Counted from the first letter of the stretch, positions 11,152-20,386 are shown. The stretch: 64,000 nt of DNA from Gemmatimonadota bacterium (GCA_016194585.1 JACQBG010000043.1:1-64000); one strand, 5' to 3'. The notes: generated by a model from the sequence alone, not told the origin. Translations and numbers: made by a program.

Positions 11152-11808
11152 TCAGTGGACCACCACCACGCCGACCATGCCGGCGTGAACGGTGCACTGG
11201 TAGTTGAACGTCCCCTTCACGGCGAACGTCCGCGACACGTTCGCGTTCGACGTGATGACGATCCCCGCCGGCGCCCCCGCCGTGCCGTCGAACACGACGT
11301 TGTGGCCCACCGAGCCGAACTGCCACTGCACCGTTCCGCCGCTGGCGATGTCGACCTGGAACGGCGCGAACGCGTTGCCCGGCGTCGTCACGATCGCGCT
11401 CGCCGGAAACGTCGCGGCCGTGACGCTCACGCTCACGCTGTTCGAGACGCTCCCCGAGGCCGCGGTGATCAGCGCCGTGCCGGCCGCCACGCCGCTCACC
11501 AGCCCGCCCGTGCTCACCGTGGCGACGCCCGTCGCGCTCGACGCGTAGGTCACCGCCGCGGTCATGGCGTTGCCGTTCTGGTCCCGCGGCGTCGCGGTGA
11601 GCTGCGCCGTGCCCCCGACGCTGATCGAACTCGCCGTGATCGAGAGCGCGATGCTCGTCAGCGTCGGGGTGTTCGCCGGCGGCTTCGGCGCCGTCGCGGC
11701 GTCCCCGCCGCCTCCCCCGCCGCACGCGCCCAGCGCTGCCGCCACGGCCGCCAGCGGCAGCATCCGGACGCCGAGCAACCGGCCACGCTCCGTACTCGAT
11801 CGCATCAC
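11152..11808 (-). CDS. Big2-cupredoxin lipoprotein, paralogue 1
   Basis: 218 residues; a second in-frame Met at residue 16 may be the true start. A lipobox (ALGACGG) makes it a predicted lipoprotein. Residues 48-130 form a bacterial Ig-like (Big2) domain. Residues 135-218 look like a plastocyanin-type cupredoxin with candidate type 1 copper ligands: His in VGHNVVFD, then Cys, His and Met in YQCTVHAGM. It probably carries or senses an electron or copper at the cell surface. The next gene upstream on this strand is a close paralogue with the same domain order, so the two arose by tandem duplication. Confidence 0.8.
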   Translation of the reverse strand: MMRSSTERGRLLGVRMLPLAAVAAALGACGGGGGGDAATAPKPPANTPTLTSIALSITASSISVGGTAQLTATPRDQNGNAMTAAVTYASSATGVATVSTGGLVSGVAAGTALITAASGSVSNSVSVSVTAATFPASAIVTTPGNAFAPFQVDIASGGTVQWQFGSVGHNVVFDGTAGAPAGIVITSNANVSRTFAVKGTFNYQCTVHAGMVGVVVVH

Positions 11809-11916
11809 GCCTCGCTCCTCGTAAGACCTGGGGCGCCGACGGACGCCGGCGACACCATGTTCAACTCGGGAAGGGCCACGAACGTTCCGCCGCCGCCCTG
11901 CTCGCCTTGCTCGCCC

Positions 11917-12543
11917 TCACGCTGTCGGATGCACCACCACCACGCCCGTCATGCCCGCGTGGATGTTGCACTGATATCCGAACGTGCCCACCGACGAGAA
12001 CGTACGGGTCACGATCAGGTCGTGCGTCGTCGGGATGTTCTGCGGTGCGCCGGAGACCGCGTCGAAGATCACCGTGTGCGCGACGCTGTTGAACTGCCAG
12101 CTCACGGCGCCCCCGACGTGCACGTCCACCTGCGCGGGGGCGAAGCTGGCCGCGCCCGTCTCCACCGTCGCGGCGAGGGGATACTCGTAGAGCGTCACCA
12201 GCACCTGCACCCCGGACGACACGCTCCCCGACTTCGCGAGGATGGTGGCGGTCCCCGGATTCACGCCGTACACCTGGCCCGTCGCGTCCACCGACGCGGT
12301 GCTCGCGTCGCTCGAACTGAACGTGACCGGCGCGGCGATGGCGGCGCCGTTCTGGTCGCGCGGCGACGCCGTCACTTGCGTCGTCCGGTCCTTCAGGATG
12401 TGGTTCGACGCGATCGAGATGCTGATCGAGGTGAGCACGGGCGGTCCCACTGGCACGACGGGTGCCGCGACGTCCCGCGCCCCGCCACCACACGCGGCGA
12501 GGCCGACGACGAGCGCGAGTGCGCCCCCCGACGCGCCACGCAT
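11917..12543 (-). CDS. Big2-cupredoxin lipoprotein, paralogue 2
   Basis: 208 residues with lipobox VGLAACGGG, one Big2 domain and a C-terminal cupredoxin domain. The copper ligands are conserved: His in VAHTVIFD and the Cys/His/Met set in YQCNIHAGM. I took the ATG at 12543 because it shares its A with the stop of the creatininase gene (TGATG), which indicates translational coupling, and because the lipobox then falls near residue 18. The longer in-frame reading upstream is antisense noise. Sequence differs clearly from paralogue 1 in the Big2 part. Confidence 0.8.
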   Translation of the reverse strand: MRGASGGALALVVGLAACGGGARDVAAPVVPVGPPVLTSISISIASNHILKDRTTQVTASPRDQNGAAIAAPVTFSSSDASTASVDATGQVYGVNPGTATILAKSGSVSSGVQVLVTLYEYPLAATVETGAASFAPAQVDVHVGGAVSWQFNSVAHTVIFDAVSGAPQNIPTTHDLIVTRTFSSVGTFGYQCNIHAGMTGVVVVHPTA

Positions 12544-13394
12544 CACGGCACCGGCACGTGCCGCAACACCGCGATCTCGGCCAGCATGTCGGCCACCTGC
12601 GCCTCGACGAGCTGGCGTCCCTTGTCGCGCGTCGCCAGCGTGGCGTCGCCGAAGATCCCGGTGCGCGACCACACCTTGCGCTCGCGCACGGCCTTCGCCG
12701 AGTCGGGGGTGAGGCCGCCGGCGCCCGGGTGGTAATCCTTCGCCGCCCGTTCCATGTGCACCACCTCGGGATGCATGTACAGCATCATCGACGTCTCCAG
12801 CTCGTCGGCATGCGTGCCACCCTGCTGCTGCCGGACCCGGTCTTCGGCCGCCTTGCCGACGGTCAGGATGTCGGTGAAACGCATCACGATGCCGTGCGCC
12901 GCGAGGGTGTCGCTCGCCGGGGTGAGCGCGCGCACCGTGCTCACCCCCGTGTTCAGCACATAGAACCGCCTCGGCCCGTGCGCCGCGATCGTGCGGATGA
13001 TGTCGACGATCATGTCGCGCGCCGTCTCCAACCGCAGCGAGGTGCTGCCCGGGTATTCGACGAACGCCGGATAGAACGAGTAGTTCACGGTCGGGTACAC
13101 GACGACATCCGCCGCGCGCCGCACGCGCTCGGCGAAATACTCGGCGAGGAGCCAGTCGTTGCGCAGCGGGAGTTGAGGCCCGTGTTCCTTGGCCTCGGCG
13201 CCTAGCGGGATCACGACGACGGTGCCGGTGTCGAGCAACCGGGTGGCGGCGACCCACGTCGAATCGGCGATGCGGACGCCCGACGTCCGCGGGGCGCGAC
13301 CTTGCGCGTGCGCCGTGGCCGCGCCGAGGGAGAGGAGGATGGCGATGACGAGCGCGGCGCGGCGCCGCGCGGCAAGACGTCGGATCGGTGTCAT
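12543..13394 (-). CDS. Secreted creatininase-family amidohydrolase
   Basis: 283 residues. A signal peptide covers residues 1-31 (ends AHAQ). The creatininase fold is shown by the metal-site segment GAEAKEHGPQLPL and by GTHADELETSMML. Known members hydrolyse creatinine or formamide-type substrates using two metal ions, usually in the cytoplasm. A secreted form next to copper lipoproteins suggests another substrate. The start at 13394 gives the signal peptide; a longer in-frame extension to 13556 has no support. Its stop overlaps the start of the cupredoxin gene. Confidence 0.8.
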   Translation of the reverse strand: MTPIRRLAARRRAALVIAILLSLGAATAHAQGRAPRTSGVRIADSTWVAATRLLDTGTVVVIPLGAEAKEHGPQLPLRNDWLLAEYFAERVRRAADVVVYPTVNYSFYPAFVEYPGSTSLRLETARDMIVDIIRTIAAHGPRRFYVLNTGVSTVRALTPASDTLAAHGIVMRFTDILTVGKAAEDRVRQQQGGTHADELETSMMLYMHPEVVHMERAAKDYHPGAGGLTPDSAKAVRERKVWSRTGIFGDATLATRDKGRQLVEAQVADMLAEIAVLRHVPVP

Positions 13395-13710
13395 GACTTC
13401 GGGACTGGGGGTGCCGAAACGTACCGGAGGCTCGACGACGCGGTAAGCGCGCGCAAGGCGCGTGCGACGGCCGATCGCGCGCACGATCCGCGCCGTCTCC
13501 CGCCGCCGGCCGGTGACCCGTGCGCCGGCGCGGGTGAACGCCGGGGACCTCGGCAACCCGATGCACTGACGGCGCTTGCGCCGCTCTGCGAGCGTCGCCT
13601 CTAATGTTGCGAATCGGGGGTCCGCAGGGCAGATTTACCCCGTCATTTTCACTAGCACTTCCGCGGTCCGCCCCACCGGACCGTGTCCTGCCCGCCGGAG
13701 ATTCCGTCAG
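13395..13710. other. Divergent intergenic region without a gene
   Basis: 316 bases between the leftward creatininase gene and the rightward pilin-like gene. I see no RNA gene or repeat. CTAATG at 13601-13606 is the only -10-like candidate for the rightward gene and is weak. The GGAG at 13697-13700 is the ribosome-binding site of the rightward gene. Confidence 0.4.
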
Positions 13711-15045
13711 ATGGCGCCATCTCGAAATTCGGTCGTCCGTGTTCTCGCGGTGCTCGGCTTCGCCGTCGCCGTGCCCGCGCTGCGGGCCCAGGACCTTTCG
13801 GGAGAGCGCGCGCAGAAGGCCGACGCGGTGAAGGCGGACCTGCTCAAGCTCACCGAGCTCGAGCGTAACTACTACGCGCAACACAAGGAATTCACGGTCG
13901 ACACGAAGGCGCTCGGCTTCACGCCGACGAGTGGCGCCCAGGTGATGATGTCGTACGCGTCCGTCCGTGCGTGGGCCGCCAACGCCACGCATCCGCAGAT
14001 CGAGCCGTACGTGTGCGTGGTGATCGTGTCGTCGCCGAGCGGCTCGTCGGATGCGGAGAAGCCGTTCTGCACCGACATGCGTCGTGGTACGGCGGCCAGC
14101 GCGCTCGCCAAGGCGGGGCCGGCGCAGGTGCCCACGACCGCGCCGAAGGCGGCGGCACCGCAGGTGGCCGCCGTTCCGCAGGCGCCCGCGCCGGCGAAGC
14201 AGGCCCCGGTGCAGAAGAAGGCGCCGGCGAGGGCCGTGACGGGCGCTCCGCAGAAGACGGCGGCGGCTCCGCAGAAGGCCGACGCGGCCGCGCCCAAGCC
14301 GGTCGTGCCGCCGCAGGTCGCCAAGGCGCCCCCGACGCAGCGTCGCGCAGAGCCGCGTGTGCGCGGCCGGGCGCTGAATGTGCCGGCCCTCCCGTCGCAG
14401 GGCGACGTTGCGGCCGACGCGCGCGCGCAGACGCTCAACGCCTCGCCGGTGCGTGCGGCTGGCGCTCCCGAAGTGCTCAGTGCCTCAGCATTCAGCGAAC
14501 GTCTCTCCGCGATCGCCTCGGGCGCTCGCGAGGTGCTGGCCGCCAAGCCGCCCGAACTGGCGCGTGACCCGTACGAGAGCTCAGCCGAATATGCCGCGCG
14601 CCGCGCTCAGGCGATGGCGGTGTACGACCGTCGAGAGGACGACTATTTCGCGAAGAACTCGCACACGTTCGTCGTGCAGATCGCCGGCAAGGACGCCAAG
14701 TACGATCCCGACCGTGAGATCCTCGACATCGGACTCGACGCCGTCTCGCTCCCCGTCGCTCGCGACCTCGGCGCGCCGCAGCTGGGAGTGACGTGCTACA
14801 CGCGTCCGGTGTTCTGGTGCAGTCCTGACGCTGGAATGACGTACGAGGCGACGGGTCTCTGGCATGTCGCACGCGCCAAGGCGCGCGAGCTCGACGTGCT
14901 GCGGGCGCCGATCTCCGTGCAAGCGCGGTTCGTGGTGAACAAGCGCGATGATCAGCACGGCGCCGCGGTGACGCTCGTCAGTCTCGAATTGCAGGCGAAG
15001 GGGCAGTCCCTCGCCAAATGGGATGTAGCAGCGGAAACCCGCTAG
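13711..15045 (+). CDS. Exported protein with pilin-head-like module, unknown function
   Basis: 444 residues. A Sec signal peptide spans residues 1-26 (ends ALRAQ). Residues 35-135 resemble the globular head of type IV pilin-like proteins (LERNYYAQHKEFT, then KALGFTP, an ATHP strand and two Cys), but the hydrophobic pilin helix and prepilin cleavage site are missing. Residues 145-255 are a Pro/Ala/Lys/Gln-rich linker. Residues 280-444 form a separate domain with two Cys (VTCYTRPVFWC) that I do not recognise. GGAG before 13711 and the signal peptide decide the start. A strong terminator follows. Confidence 0.7.
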   Translation: MAPSRNSVVRVLAVLGFAVAVPALRAQDLSGERAQKADAVKADLLKLTELERNYYAQHKEFTVDTKALGFTPTSGAQVMMSYASVRAWAANATHPQIEPYVCVVIVSSPSGSSDAEKPFCTDMRRGTAASALAKAGPAQVPTTAPKAAAPQVAAVPQAPAPAKQAPVQKKAPARAVTGAPQKTAAAPQKADAAAPKPVVPPQVAKAPPTQRRAEPRVRGRALNVPALPSQGDVAADARAQTLNASPVRAAGAPEVLSASAFSERLSAIASGAREVLAAKPPELARDPYESSAEYAARRAQAMAVYDRREDDYFAKNSHTFVVQIAGKDAKYDPDREILDIGLDAVSLPVARDLGAPQLGVTCYTRPVFWCSPDAGMTYEATGLWHVARAKARELDVLRAPISVQARFVVNKRDDQHGAAVTLVSLELQAKGQSLAKWDVAAETR

Positions 15046-15061
15046 CCACAATGACTTAGGG

Positions 15062-15100
15062 GTCGGGGGACGGCATCGGGCCGTCCCCCGACTTCGTTTT
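15062..15100 (+). terminator. Rho-independent terminator
   Basis: A perfect 13-bp stem (GTCGGGGGACGGC and its complement), an ATCGG loop, then TTCGTTTT. It lies 17 bases after the stop at 15045 and is the clearest intrinsic terminator in the window. Confidence 0.88.
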
Positions 15101-15209
15101 ATGGACAGTGGCCACGTGCTTTACGGTCTAATGATTGAGCGGTAGCTTATGCCGCTGATTCTCACGCGTTTCCGTGGCTCCGCGTTCCAGGCAAGGACAC
15201 ATCGCTTCG

Positions 15210-16190
15210 ATGACGACTTCGATTCCGGACGCTTTGGTGGGTCTCGCGGACTTTCGGCGCGCGGCTGCTGGATTGCGTGGCGTCGCCCTGCGGACTCCGC
15301 TCGTCCCGTCCGATGCGCTCGGCGAACGTTTCGGCGTGCCGGTGTTCCTCAAGCCCGAGATGCTGCAGCGAGCCGGCGCGTTCAAGTTCCGCGGTGCGTA
15401 CTGGTTCGTCTCGCAGCTCGACGCCGCCGACCGCGCGCGGGGACTCGTCGCGCCGAGTTCGGGCAATCATGGACAAGCGGTGGCGCTCGCGGCGCGGTTG
15501 TTCGGCGCGCGCGCGACGATCGTGATGCCGGTGACGGCGCCCAAGGCGAAGGTCGCGGGCGCCGAGCGCTTCGGCGCCCGCGTGGTGCTCGAAGGCACGA
15601 CCACGGCCGAGCGGATGGCGAAGGCGACGGAGATCGTCGAGCGCGAGGGTGCGACGCTCGTGCCACCGTACGACCATCCGACGATCATCGCGGGCCAGGG
15701 GACGGTGGGATTGGAGATCGGCGAAGACCTGCCTGACGTCGGCATGGTGCTCGTGCCCGTGGGCGGTGGTGGGCTGTCGTCGGGCACGGCGGCCGCCGTG
15801 AAGGCACTCGCGCCGCGCGCGCGGGTGATCGGCGTCGAGCCCGCGGGCTCACCGAAGCTGTCGCGCGCCCGTGCCGCCGGCGCGCCCGTGACGATCCCGG
15901 CGAATCCGGAGGGGTTGGCCGACGGGTTGCTCGCCGTGAAGGTCGGCACGCTGCCGTTCGCGCACCACCAGCGCTACATCGACGACGTCGTGACCGTTCC
16001 CGACGCGGCGCTCCGCGGGGCGGTGCGATTCCTGCTCGACCGTCACAAGCTCGTGGCCGAGCCGAGCGGCGCGATCACGGTGGCGGCGCTCCTCGAGGGT
16101 CTCGTCGTGCCGGCGCCGAACACTGTCTGCGTGCTGAGCGGCGGCAACATCGAATGGGACGGCCTGCGGGGGCTGCTCGGCGATGCCTAG
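15210..16190 (+). CDS. Threonine/serine dehydratase, PLP fold type II
   Basis: 326 residues, the short catabolic (regulatory-domain-free) form. It should deaminate L-threonine or L-serine to 2-oxobutanoate or pyruvate; serine racemase activity is a known alternative in this family. Lys59 in AFKFRGAY forms the Schiff base, SSGNHGQA binds the substrate carboxylate and GGGGLSSG binds PLP phosphate. There is no C-terminal ACT domain, so isoleucine feedback is not expected. The ATG at 15210 fits the family N terminus. Its last 8 bases overlap the start of the diguanylate cyclase gene, so the two are coupled. Confidence 0.88.
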   Translation: MTTSIPDALVGLADFRRAAAGLRGVALRTPLVPSDALGERFGVPVFLKPEMLQRAGAFKFRGAYWFVSQLDAADRARGLVAPSSGNHGQAVALAARLFGARATIVMPVTAPKAKVAGAERFGARVVLEGTTTAERMAKATEIVEREGATLVPPYDHPTIIAGQGTVGLEIGEDLPDVGMVLVPVGGGGLSSGTAAAVKALAPRARVIGVEPAGSPKLSRARAAGAPVTIPANPEGLADGLLAVKVGTLPFAHHQRYIDDVVTVPDAALRGAVRFLLDRHKLVAEPSGAITVAALLEGLVVPAPNTVCVLSGGNIEWDGLRGLLGDA

Positions 16191-17652
16191 CGGCCGCGTG
16201 CTCGTCGCCGACGACGATCCCGTCGTCCTCGCATCGATGGCGACGGCGCTGCGCGACGCAGGGTTCGAGGTGGCGTTGGCCGATGGCCGCGAAGCGCTCT
16301 TCCGGTCGCTCGACACCGCGCCCGCGGACCTGCTCCTGCTCGACATGGCGATGCCGGGCGCCGACGGCGTGGCGGTGCTCAAGCAGCTGAAGGGCGACCG
16401 GCGCTGGAGCGACATGCCGGTGATGATGGTCTCGAGCCTTTCGCCCGACGATCTCACGGAGATGACGTTCGGGTTGGGCGCGGCGGACTTCATCCGCAAG
16501 CCGTTCCGGCCGCGCGAGCTCGTGGCGCGGGTGCAGGCGCAGCTGCGGCTGCACCGCATGCTCTCGTCGACGCGCCGTGCGCTGGCGAGCGTGGAAGAGG
16601 AGCTGACGCGGGCGCGGGAGGAGGCGGAGAGCCGGCGCAAGGTGGTCGACATCCTGCATGAGGTCACCGGCGACCTCTCGAGCGACGAGATCTATCACAT
16701 CCTGGCGCGTCGCGTGGCGCGCGCGCTGAGCCTCTCGCGCTGTTCGGTGATCCTCGCGAACCCCGGCGACACGGTCGGTATCGTGGCGACGGCGTTCGAC
16801 AACCCGGCGCTGCGCAACTTCGAGATCCATCTCGACCGCTATCCGGAGATCCGCTCGGCCCTGGAGCACGGGCATCCCGTGCTCGTCGAGGATCTGCAGA
16901 GCAACCCGCTCTACGCCGACATCCGGCGCGAGTGGCTGAGCAACGGCACGCAGGTGCCCGTGCGTTCGGTGATCGCCTTGCCTTTCTCGCTGGGGCTGAA
17001 GCAGGCCGGGGTGTTCTTCCTGCGGCGCCTCGTCGACGAGCCGCCGCTCACGAACGAGGACGTCGAGTTCGCCGACGCCGTGGTCAAGGCGGCGGTGGCG
17101 GCCATCCACCGCGCGCAGCTCATCGAGACGACGAAGGCCGACAACGCGCGGCTCGAGGTGCTCGCGCACACCGACCCGCTGACGCAGGTGCTGAACCGCC
17201 GGGCGCTGACGACGCGGCTCGCCTCGGAGCTCGAGCGGGCGCGGCGCTACGAATCGGTGATCACGCTCCTCATGGTCGACCTCGACCACTTCAAGCGGGT
17301 GAACGACACGATGGGGCACCTCGCGGGGGACGACCTCCTGCGCGAGATCGCGCACATGCTCGCGGAGTCGATCCGCAGCGTCGACGTCGTCGCGCGCTAC
17401 GGCGGCGAGGAGTTCGTGGTCGTGCTGCCGGAGACGCCCCGGGCGGGCGCGACGCGGTTCGCCGAGCGCCTGCGCGAGAAGATCGAGGGGACGGTGTTCA
17501 TCCCCGCGCACGGCGGGACCTCGGTGACGGCGAGCATCGGCGTGGCGACCTTCCCGGCGCCCGACATACATTCGGTGGACGACCTCTTTGCCCGGGCGGA
17601 CGAGGCACTGTACCGCGCCAAGGCCGACGGGCGCAACAAGGTATGCACATGA
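16183..17652 (+). CDS. Response regulator with GAF and GGDEF domains (diguanylate cyclase)
   Basis: 489 residues. Receiver domain 4-120 with phospho-acceptor Asp54 (LLLLDMAMPG) and the Lys in IRKPF. A helical linker (130-165) leads to a GAF domain at about 165-315, then a GGDEF domain at 325-489. The active site reads GGEEF (407-411). An RSVD I-site ends five residues before it, so cyclic di-GMP synthesis with product inhibition is expected. The stop is fused to the next start as ATGA, pointing to joint translation with the Ser/Thr kinase. No cognate histidine kinase is adjacent. Confidence 0.92.
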   Translation: MPSGRVLVADDDPVVLASMATALRDAGFEVALADGREALFRSLDTAPADLLLLDMAMPGADGVAVLKQLKGDRRWSDMPVMMVSSLSPDDLTEMTFGLGAADFIRKPFRPRELVARVQAQLRLHRMLSSTRRALASVEEELTRAREEAESRRKVVDILHEVTGDLSSDEIYHILARRVARALSLSRCSVILANPGDTVGIVATAFDNPALRNFEIHLDRYPEIRSALEHGHPVLVEDLQSNPLYADIRREWLSNGTQVPVRSVIALPFSLGLKQAGVFFLRRLVDEPPLTNEDVEFADAVVKAAVAAIHRAQLIETTKADNARLEVLAHTDPLTQVLNRRALTTRLASELERARRYESVITLLMVDLDHFKRVNDTMGHLAGDDLLREIAHMLAESIRSVDVVARYGGEEFVVVLPETPRAGATRFAERLREKIEGTVFIPAHGGTSVTASIGVATFPAPDIHSVDDLFARADEALYRAKADGRNKVCT

Positions 17653-18743
17653 GCCAACGCTGTCCCGCGTGCGGCACGATGTACGGCGACGACGCGAAGT
17701 TCTGCCCCAAGGACGGCACGCGCCTGATGCCGTTCGCGTCCGCCGGCGTGACCCCCATCGTCGAGTCGCCGTCGTCGCCCCGTTCGACGTCGGCCCGCGC
17801 GCCGACGCCGGAGCTCGGCCAGCGGCCGGTGATCAACCACGCGAACATGGCCGGACAGGTGCTCGACGGCCGCTACGCCATCGTCAAGAAGGTCGGCGAG
17901 GGCGGGATGTCGTACGTGTACCTCGCGCACGACGTGAGCACGAACGAACGGTACGCGATCAAGATCCTCTCGCCGGCGCTGTCGAAGGACGAGAACGCGA
18001 TGGCGCGCCTGCGCCGCGAGGCGGCGCTCGGCATCCGCCTCGCGCACCCCAACGTGTGCCACATCGTGCGGATGGGAGAGACGGAGGACGGGCTCGTCTA
18101 CGTCGTCATGCCGTTCGTCGAGGGGGAGATCCTCGCCGACCGGAACAACAAGACGGGGTTCCTTCCGCTGCCGATGGTGGTGCAGTTCATCTCGGAGATC
18201 GCGTCGGGACTCCACATCGCGCACGAGCTCAAGATCATCCATCGGGACCTGAAGCCCGAGAACATCATGATCTGCAAGCGCGCCGACGGCACCGAGTACG
18301 CGGTCGTCATGGACTTCGGCCTCGCCAAGGAGCGGAAGGCCGGCGGGGAGCTCGAGAAGCTCACCGCCACCGGGATCATCCTCGGCACGCCGGAGTTCAT
18401 GAGTCCCGAGCAGCTGCGCGGCAAGCCGCTCGACCCGCGCACCGACATCTACTCGCTGAGCCTCATGACCTACGAGATGCTCACGGGGAAGCTGCCGTTC
18501 GAAGGACGCACGCAGCAGGAGATGATGATCGCGCGCCTGCGCAACGAGCCGATCCCGCTGCGGCAGCGCCGGCCGGGGATGGACTTCCCCGAGGCGGTCG
18601 AGAAGGTGCTGTTGAAAGGGATGGCGCGCGCCGTCGACGACCGGTACGCGACGACGGTCGAGTTCGCCGAGGCGCTGCGGGCCGCCGCGGGCGGGAGCGG
18701 GAGCGCCGGGGGCGGCATGCTGGGGCGCCTCTTCTCGAAGTGA
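17649..18743 (+). CDS. Zinc-ribbon Ser/Thr protein kinase
   Basis: 364 residues. Residues 4-25 are a zinc ribbon (CPACG ... CPKDG). A Ser/Pro-rich linker precedes the kinase domain (about 70-345). Landmarks are the glycine loop GEGGMSYVY, Lys in YAIKIL, HRDLKPEN and DFGLA, so it should be active. There is no transmembrane segment or sensor tail, unlike many bacterial STPKs. ATGA overlap with the diguanylate cyclase decides the start; a second ATG lies two codons upstream. Its stop overlaps a possible GTG of the next gene. Coupling suggests it works with c-di-GMP signalling, which is inference. Confidence 0.88.
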   Translation: MSQRCPACGTMYGDDAKFCPKDGTRLMPFASAGVTPIVESPSSPRSTSARAPTPELGQRPVINHANMAGQVLDGRYAIVKKVGEGGMSYVYLAHDVSTNERYAIKILSPALSKDENAMARLRREAALGIRLAHPNVCHIVRMGETEDGLVYVVMPFVEGEILADRNNKTGFLPLPMVVQFISEIASGLHIAHELKIIHRDLKPENIMICKRADGTEYAVVMDFGLAKERKAGGELEKLTATGIILGTPEFMSPEQLRGKPLDPRTDIYSLSLMTYEMLTGKLPFEGRTQQEMMIARLRNEPIPLRQRRPGMDFPEAVEKVLLKGMARAVDDRYATTVEFAEALRAAAGGSGSAGGGMLGRLFSK

Positions 18744-18754
18744 CAGCCTCCGCC

Positions 18755-20386
18755 ATGCGCGCCGCGCTGATCGCCCTGTGCCTCCTGCTTGCCGCGCCCC
18801 TCGGCGCGCAGCAGAAGGCGTTCGACGTCCTCGACTACGACCTGACGCTCGACCTCCCCTCGGCGGGGAAGACCATCGACGGGGTGGCGGTGCTCACGGT
18901 GCGCCGCGTCGCGAGCGCCGACACGCTCGTCCTCGACCTGCTCGACATGCAGGCGTCGCGCGTGATGGTCGGCGCGGGCGCCGCGGCGTTCCGGCAGGGC
19001 GACGGACACGTGTACGTGCCGGTCGGCGGCGCGGTGGGCGACACGCTGCGCGTCGCGGTGACCTACCGCGGCGCGCCCCAGGACGGGCTCATCATCGGCG
19101 ACGACAGCCAGGGCCGGTGGATGGCGTTCGGCGACAACTGGCCGAATCGCGGACGGCACTGGATCCCTTCGGTCGACCACCCGTCGGACAAGGCCACCGT
19201 CACCTGGACGGTGCGCGCGCCATCGACGCTGCGCGTGGTGGCCAATGGGCGCCTCGTCGAGGAGACGCCGCTCGCCGTGCCGCGCGATCCCGATGGCGCG
19301 GCGGGGCGGAATGTGCCGCGGACGCTCACGCGGTGGCGGGAGTCGCGGCCGATCCCCGTCTACCTGATGGTGATCGCGGCGGCGCCCCTCGCGCGTTACG
19401 AGCTCGGGCCGACGGCGTGCGGGCTCACGGAGTTCGGCGGCTGCGTGGAACAGAGCGTGTACGCGATGCCGGAGTTTCGCGACCGGCTTCCCGGCGAGTT
19501 CGCGAACGCGGGCGACATGGTCGCGTATTTCGCCCGGCTCGTCGGGCCGTTCGGATACGAGAAGCTCGCCCACGTGCAAAGCCGCACGCGGTTCGGCGGG
19601 ATGGAGAACGCGAGCGCCATCTTCTACGCCTACGACCTCGTGCCGAAGTCCGGCCGCGACGTGGCCCAGGTGATCGCGCACGAGACGGCGCATCAGTGGT
19701 TCGGCGACCTCGTCACCGGGGCGCGCTGGCCCGACGTCTGGCTGTCCGAAGGGTTCGCCACCTACTTCGCGGCGAGCTGGCTGGGACATGCCTACGGACC
19801 CGCGGCGTTCACCGCCGAGATGCGGCGCGACCGCGCGCAGATCGTGGCGAGCGAGAAGGTGGCGCAGCGTCCCGTCATCGACACGATCGAGACGAACCTG
19901 CTCGCCTTGCTGAACGCGAACAGTTACGCGAAGGGCGGATTCGTGCTGCACATGCTCCAGCACGAGGTCGGCGACAGCGCGTTCTTCGGCGGACTGCGCG
20001 ATTACATCGCGGCGCACCGCCACGGCAACGCGCTCACCGACGACCTGCGGACGGCCATCGAGGGACGCGCCAAGCGGCCGCTCGGATGGTTCTTCGACCA
20101 GTGGCTCCGCCGGCCGGGTTTCGCGTCGCTCACGACGTCGTGGCACTTCGACGCGGCCGCCGGGCGTGTCGTGCTCGACGTGGAGCAGGGCGACCGGTTC
20201 GGCTACTTCCGCGCGCCACTCACGGTCGAGGTCACCGACGCCGCTGGCGCGGCGCACCGCGTGACGGTCGAGGTCGCCGCGGAGCGCACGTCGCGGTTCG
20301 TCCTTCCCCTGCCGCTGCGGCAGGCGCCGGCGAACGTGGTGGTCGATCCCGACGCCGAGCTCCTCGCCGAGCTGAGATCGCGCTGA
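18755..20386 (+). CDS. M1 family zinc metallopeptidase, secreted
   Basis: 543 residues with a signal peptide at 1-19. M1 aminopeptidases trim N-terminal residues from peptides. The signature is complete: GGMEN at 281-285, HETAH at 309-313 and, 18 residues later, Glu332 in WLSEGFA. The C-terminal third is shorter than in PepN-type enzymes and lacks the helical ERAP-like domain, as in the leukotriene-hydrolase-like bacterial subgroup. I chose the ATG at 18755; a GTG at 18740 overlaps the kinase stop (GTGA) and is a realistic alternative that adds five residues. Confidence 0.9.
   Translation: MRAALIALCLLLAAPLGAQQKAFDVLDYDLTLDLPSAGKTIDGVAVLTVRRVASADTLVLDLLDMQASRVMVGAGAAAFRQGDGHVYVPVGGAVGDTLRVAVTYRGAPQDGLIIGDDSQGRWMAFGDNWPNRGRHWIPSVDHPSDKATVTWTVRAPSTLRVVANGRLVEETPLAVPRDPDGAAGRNVPRTLTRWRESRPIPVYLMVIAAAPLARYELGPTACGLTEFGGCVEQSVYAMPEFRDRLPGEFANAGDMVAYFARLVGPFGYEKLAHVQSRTRFGGMENASAIFYAYDLVPKSGRDVAQVIAHETAHQWFGDLVTGARWPDVWLSEGFATYFAASWLGHAYGPAAFTAEMRRDRAQIVASEKVAQRPVIDTIETNLLALLNANSYAKGGFVLHMLQHEVGDSAFFGGLRDYIAAHRHGNALTDDLRTAIEGRAKRPLGWFFDQWLRRPGFASLTTSWHFDAAAGRVVLDVEQGDRFGYFRAPLTVEVTDAAGAAHRVTVEVAAERTSRFVLPLPLRQAPANVVVDPDAELLAELRSR

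Noticed and set aside
12544-13992. 691-codon minus-strand reading that fuses the cupredoxin protein to upstream sequence
   Set aside because: Only the last 208 codons make sense as protein. The upstream part is out of frame with the creatininase gene that clearly occupies that DNA.
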